From Manihot esculenta (taxonomy: Eukaryota > Streptophyta > Magnoliopsida > Malpighiales > Euphorbiaceae): a stretch of DNA of 64,000 bases. The position numbers and the translations under genes are program-made. Below the pieces are notes generated by a model. The model made no database searches. It had not been told where the DNA came from and saw nothing but the letters and a program-made list of their open reading frames with translations. This document shows positions 12,150 to 23,825 of this stretch, piece by piece. The first letter of the stretch is position 1. Each line of letters begins with the position of its first letter. The stretch covers positions 6,066,110 to 6,130,109 of the forward strand of contig NC_035169.2 in assembly GCF_001659605.2 (NCBI RefSeq), read 5' to 3'.

Positions 12150-13198
12150 ATATTTTTTTTTCTTTTTGTGTGTATGTATGATAATGGTAAAACAAGACCC
12201 GATCACTGAAATTTTTCATTTTTTATTTTTTATTAAATTGCTTAATTTCTAAATAAAATAAATAAAAACTTACAAATCCTAATTGATTAGTGGTTATTTT
12301 GGGTTCATATTATCAATTATTTTGGTATTTATTTTTGAGGTTAATTAAAACAATTAAGAATTATACATGTTTACATATGTATATTTTTTATTTTTTTAAT
12401 ATATCAGAATTAATAATTTTATTAATTATTATTTTTATAAAATATTTAATTATTTTAGAATTTAAAAAACTGAAAAAAATAAATAATATTTTTTTAAAAA
12501 TTATTTAATTATTTGAACAAACATGCAACCGATTAAGTATGCGCCACTTGGCCAAAGCATTTGGATCAGAGGTCCATCTCTAGCATGCACTTCAAGCCTC
12601 TTCAAGTCAGCCACTGGGAACGAACAAATTTCCACACTTATTATCATGAAATTTGATGTAAGGTGACGGTCGAAACCCTAAGTCCAAGTAGAGAAGGGAG
12701 TGAGACATTAATATTTTTTATATTTTATATAAACAATTGGAGTAGGGATATTTATATTATTTTTATAGTCACACTCCATTTATTTTATGAGAATTTAACA
12801 TGCCAACCAAACATATTTAAATTATACTTTGTAGAAAATAATTTCTCTGAAAGTGTACTTTCCAAGAAATTAATTTCTTGGTAACTAAATCATTTCGAAC
12901 CAAAGAAGACCTTATTTATTTCTGTTGACCAATTAATATGAGAATAAACAATAATTAGTTGATATGAATAATTTATTTAATATAATGAATAAAAGTAAAT
13001 AATTAATGGAATATTTTACAATTAAATGAGAGCAAGTATTTAATTAAATTCATTTATATTCACCAATGTAGGAGGTGTTTATCAAAATTAATTTATAAGA
13101 ACTTAGTAGTTATAAGCATTTAAAATTTTTAAGTAAATACATATTTAGTTATAGTATTTACAAGTCTAGTCTAGAAACGGATAGCGGTTTAAGTTCAA
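12150..13198. other. 3' flank of gene 3 and junction to Gypsy module G1
   Basis: AT-rich unit sequence. The conserved 3' module with telo-box occupies about 12,523-12,706 and is then cut: it jumps to sequence found much farther downstream in units 7 and 8 (near 33,865), a deletion of roughly 0.7 kb. Positions 12,974-12,976 are an uninterrupted TAT that serves as an empty site for the CACTA insertion seen in unit 7. Confidence 0.6.
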
Positions 13199-14305
13199 GA
13201 CAGAGGTAGAGATAGAAAAAGAGAGATATCCTCTTTTTCAGTCGGTTCCAAGGAGAAGGTTCTTCAGCACCAACACGGATCTTTAACATGATACAGTAGG
13301 ATGCCAACATATCAAACACAGTGGTGTCAGGTAAACTTACTATTGGGTGTTATGATATATACGCTCTTATGGATCTTGGTGCCTCTCATTCTTTTGTTTC
13401 TCTAAGGGCTATAGACAGTTTGAGTTTGATAGTTTCTAGGCTAGAGTGTCCTCCTTGGGTCAGTGGGCCCAAGTGCGATCAGTCTATAATAGAGTCAGTT
13501 TATCGATTCAGTCCAGTTATAGTTGAGGATAGGTGCATTCCAGCCGATCTTGTGGTTATAGATTTGATTGATTTCAAGATTCTCTACCTATGGTGCTATC
13601 TTAGACTGCAGAAATAAGATAGTTAGGTTTAGAGAACAAGATGGATAACAGGTTGCCTTTCGAGAGGACAAGTCAGGTACTTAGAGATTTGATATATGCC
13701 TTACAGGCTTATAGGTTTCTAAGGAGAGATTTTTAGGGATTTCTTGCTCATGTTAGACGGTTTGATGGTCAGGTCAGGGAACCAGCTTTAGTGCTCGTGG
13801 TTAAAGAGTTTCTCGATGTTTTTCCAGACGATCTGCCAGGTTTACCACCTATGAAATTGAGTTTGAAATCGAAGTATTGCGAGCAACCAAACCCATCTCC
13901 ATTGCTTCCTACAGGATGACAAATGTCGAGTTGAAAGAGCTAAAGAATCAATTGCAAGAGTTGGTAGATAATTGTTTCTTTCGACCTAGTACCTCACTCT
14001 CGAGTGCTTCAGTATTGTTTGTGAAAAAACAAGAATGGATCTCTAAGACTTTGTATTCACTACAGACAGTTTAACAAAGTTATTACAAAGAATAAGCGTC
14101 CTTTACCCATGATTGATAATTTATTTATCCAGCTAGCAGAAGCTTTGTTATTGTCTTTATTGGCGATATCTTAATGTATTCTAGAAATGCAGAGAAGCAT
14201 GCCTATCAGCTGAGGAGAATGTTGTAGACTCTGAGACAACACAGTTTGTATGCCAAGTTCTCTAAATGTGAGAATGTTGCAGACCTAAAAAAGAGATACT
14301 CCTTA
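13199..14305 (+). mobile_element. Ty3/Gypsy gag-protease-RT fragment, module G1
   Basis: Decayed retroelement coding sequence in sense with the array. The gag zinc-knuckle stretch present in G5 is deleted here. The retropepsin-like part spans about 13,321-13,617 and includes ALMDLGASHSFVS, where active proteases have Asp-Ser/Thr-Gly; here it is Asp-Leu-Gly. A linker ending in LPGLPPMK follows, then the RT N-terminal part ([15 protein letters not shown]...FxRPSTS). An internal deletion then joins the YRQ region to FIGD (14,156-14,167). Several stops and shifts break the frame. There are no LTRs and no integrase. Confidence 0.85.
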
Positions 14306-15358
14306 ACTGGGGTTTAGGGTTTTGGGGTTTCAAGGTTAGGATTTTGAGGTTTCAGGGTTCGGATTTGAGATTTTAGGGTTTAGGGTTCGGGGTTCGGGGC
14401 TCGAGGCTAGAGGCTCGGGGTTTAGGGCTCAGGGCTCAGAGTTTAGTGTTTAGGGTTCAGGGTTCATGGTTTAGGAGTTTTTAGTGTTTAGGATTTAGGG
14501 TTCAGGGGGCTTAGGGTTTAGGGTTCAGGGTTCAGGATTTTTTAGGGTTTAGGATTTAGGGTTTAGTGGGTTTAGGGTTTAGAGTGTAGGGTTTAGGATT
14601 TTTAGGGTTTTGGTTTAAGGTTTAGGGTTTTTTGGGTTGTTTAGAGCTTAAGGTTTAGGGTTTTCTAGGATTTAGCGTTTAGGTTTTTCTAGGATTTAGG
14701 GTTTAGGGTTCAGGGTTCAAGGTTTAAGGTTTATAGTTTATAGTTTTTTAGTAATTAGGGCTCAGAGTTTTTTAGGATTTAGGGCTCAGAGTTTAGCGTT
14801 CAAGGTTTAAGATTTAGAGTTCAGAGTTCATGGTTTAGGGTTTAGGGTTTAGGGTTTATGGTTTAGTTTTTTTAGGGTTTAGGGTTTTTTAGGGTTTAGG
14901 GTTCAAGATTTAGGGTTTTTTCTAGTTTAGGGTTTTTAGGATTCAGGGTTTAGGGTTTTTTATGGTTTAGGCTTTTTTAGGGTTTAGGGTTCAGTGCTAA
15001 GGGTTTAGAGTTTAGAGTTTTTTAGAGATTAGGGTTTCAGATTAAGATTTTTTAGGGTTTAGGGTTCAGAGGGTTTAGTGTTAAAGTTTTAGGGTTTAGG
15101 AATTTTTAGGATTTAGGATTTAGGATTTAGAGTTTTTTAGCATTTAGGGTTTAGGGTTTTTTAGGATTTAGGTTTTTTAGAGTTTGGGATTTAGAGTTTA
15201 TGGTTTTGTAGGGTTTAGGTTTTATAAGGTTTAGGGTTCAGGATTTTTCAGGGTTTCAAGTTCGGGGCGTAGGGTTTAGGGCTTTAGGGGTTGAGGGTTT
15301 TATTAGGTTTAGGGTTTAGGGCTTACGGGGCTTAAGGTTTTGTAGGGTCTGGAGTTTT
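14306..15358 (+). repeat. Interstitial telomere-like repeat block 2 (long class)
   Basis: About 1.05 kb of degenerate TTTAGGG repeats, G-rich strand on +. It has the same left junction to the Gypsy RT fragment and the same right border as block 1, and line-by-line resemblance to it, so the two are copies of one decayed block rather than independently generated telomere DNA. Confidence 0.9.
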
Positions 15359-16300
15359 ATATTTCGAATTGTAATAAAAATAAATCTTAATCATATTTTA
15401 AACCTCATGCTTAAGATTTGGTTAGGGTGCTTATTTTGTTTAGCAAATTTAAAATAAATATTAATAAAAAATTTTTAGGATTAATTTTGATTTTTATGTG
15501 TATATATAATAATGATAATTATTATATATGTTTGTGTTTTTGGTAAAAAAAATAATATTTCAATAAAATTTAACCATAAATCTTTATATGTTTTTATATA
15601 TTATTCATTTATAAGAATAGAATTTAAATAAATTTTTACATAATCATATAAGAATTCAACAACTTGTAAAATAATTTTTTTTAATTAAAAAAATTAAATT
15701 CTTTAATTTTAAATAATAAAATATTTAAAAAATAAATTAATTAAATTAAATGTCTATAAAATTTTTTATTCCACACGAGTGATATAATTAGTTAGTACTT
15801 ATTCAGTCAAACTTATATATCTAAATTCGAATTTTCATTTTATCTCATCTGCTTTAAGAAAAACAATTCTCCATGTAATATGTTCGATGATATGATATTA
15901 TAAGCATATTTATAAAATACAACTAATGGAATATAGTAGGTAAGGAAAAAGAAAAAAAGAAAGACTAAAATTAAGAGGAAGAATATAAATAATATTTCTT
16001 TCAGATTTTGCATATCTCATTACCTCAACATTTGATATTTGAATTCTAGTTAATATGGGTTATTTAAAATCTTAAAAGATATCAACTTTTATTTGTCGGA
16101 AAGTCTTAATATACACAGTATACAATAAAAAATAGCCGTTTGTTAAGTACAAATTATATAATACGAAATTGACTGATGTGTTTGAATTTATTAGAGTTAC
16201 ATATCCTTATCCAAAGCAAATGGATTTATATTAAAAAATCAACAAATAAAAATTCAAATGCTTTATCTCCTTATCAAGCCTCCCACATCAAAAAGTATTA
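15359..16300. other. AT-rich leader of gene 4
   Basis: No gene is seen. It matches other leaders but is shorter than that of gene 5, because a stretch of about 0.65 kb is missing around 15,818 (compare about 20,015-20,490). Confidence 0.6.
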
Positions 16301-16316
16301 ATGATAATAACAATAA

Positions 16317-16379
16317 CCAATCACCAATCAAAATGTAGATCAAATAGAATAGAACTCCTTTTTATAGCGCTTATAAAAG
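16317..16379 (+). promoter_or_regulatory. Core promoter of gene 4
   Basis: CCAAT boxes from 16317 and 16324, with TATAAAAG at 16372-16379, 79 bp before the ATG. Confidence 0.7.
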
Positions 16380-16450
16380 GCTATTCAATTCTCTAGTTTG
16401 TTTCATAGTTTCTTTTTTTTTCTCTAACTATAATATTTTTCATAGTGATA

Positions 16451-16804
16451 ATGAAGACACAATTTGCTATTTTGCTTCTGGTTCTTCTCTGTTCAGTTGA
16501 TTGTTTCCCTCAAGGTCTGGCTAGGCCATGGTTGGAAGCTTTTGATGAAGAAGGAATTCAAAATTTTGCACTTCCGCCTGTTACCCACGAACCTAATGTT
16601 TCAAAATGCTTGAAAATTTTCCATGAAGAAAAGATTTGTGTTGGCGAGATTTTATTATCAATTCGGAATCATAAAGTCATAGTTGATCCAAGATGCTGCA
16701 GCCTAGTTGATAAAATTAGTGAAGATTGCTCAGGAACTTGTTTCGCCGGACTTACTGAATCATTTTTCAGTATTGTTTTGAAAAATTATTGTGCTTATAA
16801 ATAA
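16451..16804 (+). CDS. Prolamin-like secreted cysteine-rich protein, copy 4
   Basis: Intact 117-residue protein with all seven mature cysteines. It has an additional Cys at residue 18, just before the predicted signal cleavage site, where other copies have Phe; this Cys is probably removed with the signal peptide. Val is at 44 and 86. The protein is identical to that of copy 6, and the surrounding promoter and 3' flank are nearly identical too, pointing to recent duplication or conversion. AATAAA is near 16,953. Confidence 0.8.
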   Translation: MKTQFAILLLVLLCSVDCFPQGLARPWLEAFDEEGIQNFALPPVTHEPNVSKCLKIFHEEKICVGEILLSIRNHKVIVDPRCCSLVDKISEDCSGTCFAGLTESFFSIVLKNYCAYK

Positions 16805-16959
16805 GCGCTATTGTTAAATATTTAGTTATTTCAATTATCTATCATTATTAGGATTTTATTTTGTTTTCTAGTTATTTATATTCCATTAGCCATTAGAGAT
16901 TAGAATTTTTAGATGGTGCTATCTAGTAGCATATACAATCTTGATAAAGATTAATAAAG

Positions 16960-17825
16960 AATATTTTTTTTTTCTTTTTGTGTGTATGTATGATAATGGT
17001 AAAACAAGACCCGATCACTGAAATTTTTCATTTTTTATTTTTTATTAAATTGCTTAATTTCTAAATAAAATAAATAAAAACTTACAAATCCTAATTGATT
17101 AGTGGTTATTTTGGGTTCATATTATCAATTATTTTGGTATTTATTTTTGAGGTTAATTAAAACAATTAAGAATTATACATGTTTACATATGTATATTTTT
17201 TATTTTTTTAATATATCAGAATTAATAATTTTATTAATTATTATTTTTATAAAATATTTAATTATTTTAGAATTTAAAAAACTGAAAAAAATAAATAATA
17301 TTTTTTTAAAAATTATTTAATTATTTGAACAAACATGCAACCGATTAAGTATGCGCCACTTGGCCAAAGCATTTGGATCAGAGGTCCATCTCTAGCATGC
17401 ACTTCAAGCCTCTTCAAGTCAGCCACTGGGAACGAACAAATTTCCACACTTATTATCATGAAATTTGATGTAAGGTGACGGTCGAAACCCTAATTAAGTC
17501 CAAGTAGAGAAGGGAGTGAGACGGGAGACTTCTGTTTTCTTTCCTTTTTTCTTCTTTCATCGAAGACATCTGTTTTCTTTCCCGTGGCGGTTAAGTCGTT
17601 CAATATGTATATATGGGTGGCATTAATTAATTCCTTTATATTATGCTATCTCATTCTACCCTTATCCTTCTTAACCTAAGATATTATAATAATATACTTT
17701 TGAGTAACATATAAAACCATTTTAAACTTAAGATATTGAAAGATTTCAATATCTTTGTGTTATTTTTTGTGTTATTTTTTTGTGTTATTTTTTCTTTGCA
17801 AAAGAAGTAAATTTTCCTCCCAACC
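16960..17825. other. 3' flank of gene 4 with conserved 3' module and junction to G2
   Basis: The conserved 3' module spans about 17,332-17,640 and has an AAACCCTA telo-box near 17,485. Near 17,755-17,825 a TTTTTGTGTTATTTTT motif is repeated, followed by a stretch ending in CCTCCCAACCT that belongs to the 3' flank of genes 5 and 9. It is then joined at CCTA/CCTATGG microhomology to the middle of the Gypsy fragment, so the protease part is missing. Confidence 0.6.
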
Positions 17826-18529
17826 TATGGTGCTATCTTAGACTGCTAAGATAGTTAGGTTCAGAGAACAAGATAACAGGTTGCCTTTCGAGAGGACAAG
17901 TCAGGTACCTAGAGATTTGATATATGCCTTACAGGCTTATAGGTTTCTAAAGAGAGATTTTCAGGGATTTCTTGCTCATGTTAGACTGTTTGATGGTCAG
18001 GTTAGGGAACCAGCTTTAGTGGTTAAAGAGTTTCTCGATGTTTTTTCAGACGATCTGCCAGGTTTACCACCTATGAAATTGAGTTTGAAATCGAAGTGTC
18101 ACCAGGAACCAAACCCATCTCCATTGTTTCCTACAGGATGACAAATGTCGAGTTGAAAGAGCTAAAGAATCAATTGCAAGAGTTGGTAGATAATTGTTTC
18201 ATTCGACCTAGTACGTCACTCTCGAGTGCTTCAGTATTGTTTGTGAAATAACAAGAATGGATCTCTAAGACTTTGTATTCACTACAGACAGTTTAACAAA
18301 GTTATTACAAAGAATAAGCATCCTTTACCCATGATTGATAATTTGTTTATCCAGCTAGTAGAAGCTTTCTTATTGTCTTTATTGGCGATATCTTAATGTA
18401 TTCTAGAAATGCAGAGAAGCATGCCTATCAGCTGAGGAGAATGTTGTAGACCCTAAGACAACACATTTTGTATGCCAAGTTCTCTAAATGTTAGAATGTT
18501 GCAGACCCAAAAAAGAGATATTCCTTAAC
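17826..18529 (+). mobile_element. Ty3/Gypsy RT fragment, module G2 (5' part deleted)
   Basis: Begins after the protease domain, at the CTATGGTGCTATCTTAGACTG stretch. It includes the linker (RDLIYALQAYRFL...LPGLPPMK), the RT N-terminal part and FIGD (18,378-18,389), then the shared junction to telomere-like DNA. It carries an extra in-frame stop where sister copies have a Lys codon (near 18,248). There is no protease, gag, integrase or LTR. Confidence 0.8.
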
Positions 18530-19564
18530 TAGGGTTTAGGGTTTTGGGGTTTCAAGGTTAGGATTTTGAGGTTTCAGGGTTCGGATTTGAGATTTTAGGG
18601 TTTAGGGTTCGGGGTTCGGAGCTCGAGGCTAGAGGCTCGGGGTTTAGGGCTCAGGGCTCAGAGTTCAGTGTTTAGGATTCAGGGTTCAGGGTTTAATATT
18701 TTTTAGAGTTTAGGATTTAGGGTTCAAGGGGCTTAGGGTTTAGGGTTCAGGGTTTTTTAGGGTTTAGGATTTAGGGTTTAGTGGTTTAGGGTTTAAAGTG
18801 TAGGGTTTAGGATTTTTAGGGTTTGGGTTTAGGGTTTAGGGTTTTTTGGGTTGTTTAGAGTTTTCTAGGATTTAGCATTTAGGTTTTTCTAGGATTTAGG
18901 ATTTAGGGTTCAGGGTTCAAGGTTTATAGTTTTTTAGGATTTAGGGCTCAAAGTTTAGCGTTAAAGGTTTAAGATTTAGGGTTCAGAGTTCATGGTTTAG
19001 GGTTTAGGGTTTAGGTTTCTTAGGGATTAGGGTTTAGGTTTAGATTTTTTAGGATTTAGGGTTTTTTAGGGTTTAGGGTTCAAGATTTAGGGTTTTTTTG
19101 AGTTTAGGGTTTTTTAGGATTCAGGGTTTAGGATTTTTTAAGGTTTAGGGTTTAGGATTTTTTAGGGTTTAGGGTTCAGTGCTAAGGGTTTAGAGTTTAG
19201 AGTTTTTTAGAGATTAGGGTTTCGGATTCAGATTTTTTAGGGTTTAGGGTTCATGGGGTTTAGTGTTAAAGTTTTAGGGTTTAGGAATTTTTAGGATTTG
19301 GGATTTAGAGTTTTTTAGGATTTAGGGTTTTGGGTTTTTTGGATTTAGGTTTTTTAGAGTTTGGGATTTAGAGTTTATGGTTTTGTAGGGTTTACGTTTT
19401 TTAAGGTTTAGGGTTCAGAATTTTTCAGGGTTTATGGTTCGGGGTGTAGGATTTAGGCCTGAAGGGGTTGAGGGTTTTATTAAGTTTAGGGTTTAGGGTC
19501 TAAGGTTCAGGGTGTAGGGTTTAGGGCTTACGAGGTTTAGGGTTTTGTAGGGTCTAGGGTTTTA
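18530..19564 (+). repeat. Interstitial telomere-like repeat block 3 (long class)
   Basis: About 1.03 kb of degenerate TTTAGGG DNA with the same orientation and borders as blocks 1, 2 and 4. Near its right end it keeps a GGTTCAGGGTGTAGGG variant also present in block 6. Confidence 0.9.
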
Positions 19565-20980
19565 TATTTCGAATTGTAATAAAAATAATTCTTAATCATA
19601 TTTTAAACCTCATGCTTTAGATTTGGTTAGGGTGCTATTTTTGTTTAGCAAATGCAAAATAAATATTAATAAAAAGTTTTTAGGATTAATTTTGATTTTT
19701 ATGTGTATATATAATAATGATAATTATTATATATGTTTGTGTTTTTGGTAAAAAAAAAATATTTCAATAAAATTTAACCATAAATCTTTACATATTTTTA
19801 TATATTATTCATTTATAAGAATAGAATTTAAATAAATTTTTACATAATCATATAAGAATTCAACAACTTGTAAAATAATTTTTTTAATTAAAAAAATTAA
19901 ATTCTTTAATTTTAAATAAAAAAATATTTAAAAAATAAATAAATTAAATTAAATGTCTATAAAATTTTTTATTCCGCACGAATGATATAATTAGTTAGTA
20001 CTTATTCAGTCAAACTTATATTTTATGTGGTATAATTGTTATATTTTTAGAATTTCTGATCCTAATTTACTTATGAAACAGTTCTCCATAATAATTAAAT
20101 CATAAACATTTATTCATTATCTTTTATTTAAAATTAAAGATTTCACAATAATTCAAATTAATTTTTTTTTTATCATACTTGTTTTGGAAATAAAAAAATA
20201 TATATATATATTAGATAAAAAAATAGTTTTTTTGAAATAAAAAAAAAAAAATTTTAATTAATTTTATTGTATTAAAATTTATTTATTTTTTTTATAAAAT
20301 AAATTATGCCAAATAAAATATACATATATATGTTTTTTTTTTATTTACTTCTTTCAACATCTTTCTTTTTCAAAGGGGACTGAGTTTGATGTGATTCTTT
20401 AGTTAATTGCTAAATAATACTGGTAATTCTACTAATGTAAAAGTCTAAATTAGTTTAGTCTATTAGTCAAGAACATATAATTTAGGTAATATATCTAAAT
20501 TCGAATTTTTTTTTTATCTCATCTGCTTTAAGAAAAAAATTCTCCATGTAATATGTTCGACGATATGATATTATAAGCATATTTATAAAATACAACTAAT
20601 GGAATATAGTAGGTAAGGAAAAAGAAAAAAAAAGTCTAAAATTAAGAGGAAGAAAATAAATAATATTTCTTTCAGATTTTGCATATCTCATTACCTCAAC
20701 ATTTGATATTTGAATTCTAGTTAACATGGGTTATTTAAAATCTTAAAAAATATGAACTTTTATTTCCCGGAAAGTCTTAATATACACCGTACAAAATAAA
20801 AAATAGCCGTTTATTAAGTATAAATTAAATAATAAGAAATTGACTGATGTGTTTGAATTTATTAGAGTTGACATATCCTTATCCAAAGCAAATGGATTTA
20901 TATTAAAAAATCAACAAATAAAAATTCAAATGCTTTATCTCCTTATCAAGCCTCCCACATCAAAAAGTATTAATGATAAT
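19565..20980. other. AT-rich leader of gene 5
   Basis: No gene is seen. It is the fullest version of the long-class leader, with poly-A/T runs and a short TA microsatellite near 20,197-20,212. Confidence 0.6.
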
Positions 20981-20988
20981 AACAATAA

Positions 20989-21051
20989 CCAATCACCGAT
21001 CAAAATGTAGATCAAATAGAATAGAACTCCTTTTTATAGCGCTTATAAAAG
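20989..21051 (+). promoter_or_regulatory. Core promoter of gene 5
   Basis: The first CCAAT box (20989-20993) is kept. The second is changed to CCGAT. TATAAAAG lies at 21044-21051, 78 bp before the ATG. Confidence 0.7.
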
Positions 21052-21121
21052 GCTATTCAATTCTCTAGTTTGTTTCATAGTTTCTTTTTTTTCTCTAACT
21101 ATAATATTTTTCATAGTGATA

Positions 21122-21475
21122 ATGAAGACACAATTTGCTATTTTGCTTCTGGTTCTTCTCTGTTCAGTTGATTTTTTCCCTCAAGGTCTGGCTAGGCCAT
21201 GGTTGGAAGCTTTTGATGAAGAAGGAATTCAAAATTTTGCACTTCCACCTATTACCCATGAACCTAATGTTTCAAAATGCTTGAAAATTTTCCATGAAGA
21301 AAAGATTTGTGTTGGCGAGATTTTATTGTCGATTCGGAATCATAAAGTCATAGTTGATCCAAGATGCTGCAGCCTAGTTGATAAAATTAGTGAAGATTGC
21401 TCAGGAACTTGTTTCGCCGGACTTACTGAATCATTTTTCAGTATTGTTTTGAAAAATTATTGTGCTTATAAATAA
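21122..21475 (+). CDS. Prolamin-like secreted cysteine-rich protein, copy 5
   Basis: Intact 117-residue protein with seven mature cysteines. It is closest to the apparent family consensus: Phe18-Phe19, Ile44, Lys75 and Val86. The 3' UTR is shorter than usual because a TTATATTCCATTAGCC segment is absent near 21,545. Its downstream flank is the alternative type shared only with gene 9 rather than the telo-box module that follows most copies. AATAAA is near 21,608. Confidence 0.8.
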   Translation: MKTQFAILLLVLLCSVDFFPQGLARPWLEAFDEEGIQNFALPPITHEPNVSKCLKIFHEEKICVGEILLSIRNHKVIVDPRCCSLVDKISEDCSGTCFAGLTESFFSIVLKNYCAYK

Positions 21476-21619
21476 GCGCTATTGTTTAATATTTAGTTAT
21501 TTCAATTATCTATCATTATTAGGATTTTATTTTGTTTTCTAGTTATGATTAGATATTAGAATTTTTAGATGATGCTATTCAGTAGCATATACAATCTTGA
21601 TAAAGATTAATAAAGAATA

Positions 21620-22786
21620 TTTTTTTCTATATTTTCTTTTTGTGTGTATGTATGATAATAGTAGAACAAGACCCAATCACAGAAGTAAATTTGAAACAGT
21701 ATACTTTGAGAACATAAAAGCCATTTAATTTTTTGTGTTATTTTTTCTTTGCAAAAGAAGTAAATTTTCCTCCCAACCTAAGTAATTTTAACTTTTCTTA
21801 TTATCTAGTTTTTTTATTTTTTATAATTAAATATTTAGATAAAGTTAATAGAAAATCAAAGGTCATATTTATTGATAGATAATAATGTGTGAAAAATTTC
21901 ATGATATAATTTTTTGTTTAGCAAATTTATAATTGTTAAATTTGAGTCAGTACTAACTTACTCCAAATGCTAGATTAAATTTGAATTGGGCCTAACCCAT
22001 TTCAAAAATTATTCCCTTTTTGATAATAATAAATATTAATAAAAAAAATTTTCATGAACTTTGATTTCATATATATAATAATGACAATTTGTTTATTTTT
22101 ATTATTTTTTTATCAATTTGTTTAATTGTTTAAAATGAAATTTAGTTTATAAATTTCCTAAAAGTATGTATTTGGGTCAGCTTTATAATTTTTCGTGGAT
22201 AAAAGAATAAAATATTTATTTATAAAAAAAAATCTCTTATAAATTTATATATTCCTTACAAAAAATAATATGATAAATTAAAATACAGAGAATTAATCAT
22301 GGATTCACATTTATATTTTGTAAAATTTTTTTCTTAAAAATATTTACAATATATTTTGTATGTTTTATAGAAAAAAGAAATTATTTGTACAATGCTAAAA
22401 TTCAAATAGTTTATTTTTCATTACTTTATTCTAATTTAAAACTAAATTTTATTAATAAATTTATATATAAAGATTTTAAGATATAAAAATAATTTTTTAT
22501 TAAAAAAAGTTTTTTTAAATAATTTTTTTATCAGAGAAATATTTTTTACGATAAAATTTTTAAATATTAAAAAATATAGAAAATATTTTCTTAAAAAATA
22601 AACAGACCCTAAAAATTAAAATGAATCATTTTAAGAAGAGAAAAAAAAATTCTGTTTGATGGAAAATACTCGAGCGCTTTTTTTTTTTTTCAATAATACT
22701 GTGGCAAATTATTTTTATTTTGCAGAAATGTCAAAATTTTTCTTTATTTTGCCACAAAAGAATTATATTATTGTGTTTTTGGTGAA
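21620..22786. other. Alternative 3' flank of gene 5
   Basis: AT-rich, with no gene. It is nearly identical to the flank of gene 9 (about 49,370-50,515), starting at a GAAGTAAATTTGAAACAG stretch, and runs to TTTTGGTGAAAA, where the Copia fragment begins. In the gene 9 flank the same site continues uninterrupted. Confidence 0.7.
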
Positions 22787-23825
22787 AACAGATAATATAA
22801 TTGGCATTGTAAGTTGGTTCATAGAGTCTCCGACGTCAAAACACCTGGGGGCTATAAAACAGATACTGAGATACATCAAAGGAACCTTAAACTATGGTTG
22901 CAGGTATGTCAAAGAAGAAAGAAAAGAGCTGAGACTGATTGGTTATTGTGATAGCGATTTGGCAGGGGACATTGATGATCGTAAGAGCACGTCGGGAGTA
23001 ATTTACTTTCTTGGAAGTAATCCTATTACGTGGTTCTCGCAAAAGTAGAAGGTCGTGGCGTTATCTTCGTGTGAAGCTGAATATGTTGCAGCAACTGCAG
23101 GAGCGTATCAAGGTGTCTGGATTGGAAGATTTCTTAGTGAGCTAAGAGGTCAACAAGACAAGAAAATCCTGTTGAGAATCGACAACCAATCCGCCATAGC
23201 TCTCACGAAGAATCCTGTGCATCACAGTCGGAGTAAACACATTGACGTCAAGTATCATTTCATAAGAGATTGTGTTCAAAAAGGTGATATTGAAGTCGAA
23301 TATGTGAAGATGGAGGAGCAATGTGCAGACATACTGACAAAACCATTGCCACGGGATAAATTCGAAGAGCAGCGAATCATGATTGGAATTAAGAATGTAA
23401 AGACATTGCGACAAGATTAAGAAGGAGAGTGTTGCATGTAATCTTGTCAAAGAGAGGCTGAGATCACGCCTGAAGATCAGCTCAAGAACGTGTCCACTTC
23501 AACCCAAATTCTGTTACAACAGCAACTGAAATTGCAGCAACTGAAAATGCATGATCATGGCATGAAATTAGGATCAATCTTAGAGTAGTTTATTTTATTT
23601 TATTTTTATTTGAATTAGTCAAACTAATCTGTCTATTTAAGAGATGTATCACGTTGAATAAATTGTGTGTTCTTTTCCATCAGAAGAATCTCTTTGGGCT
23701 CCATCCTTTGCTTCTTATCTTCTCCCCAGAAAAAACCAGCAAACCCAGTTTTGCTATGTTCTGAGTTTTATACCAGCAAACACAGTTGCTCTGTTCTGAG
23801 CTTTATTTAAAGCCTTACAAAGACG
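22787..23825 (+). mobile_element. 5'-truncated Ty1/Copia element: RNase H end plus 3' LTR
   Basis: The translated text is the C-terminal end of a Copia polyprotein: HLGAIKQILRYIKGT, then CDSDLAGDIDDRKSTSG and ITWFSQK, a stop, then VALSSCEAEYVAA, KHIDVKYHFIRD and ADILTKPLP, ending at 23,420. These are standard RNase H motifs of Copia Pol. The single in-frame stop is TAG at 23,046-23,048, consistent with a CAG-to-TAG change. A purine-rich GAAGGAGAG run (23,421-23,429) and a TGTTGC start of a probable 3' LTR follow; its right end near 23,825 is inferred from where Gypsy gag sequence resumes. Gag, integrase and most of RT are missing. Confidence 0.85.

Noticed and set aside
12290..12508. 72-codon frames after genes 3 and 4 (also 17102-17320)
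   Set aside because: AT-rich spacer with GTG starts, broken in sister units by small indels, no signal or motif.
23142..23450. 102-codon - strand frame over the Copia fragment
   Set aside because: Antisense shadow of the well-supported RNase H frame on the + strand.
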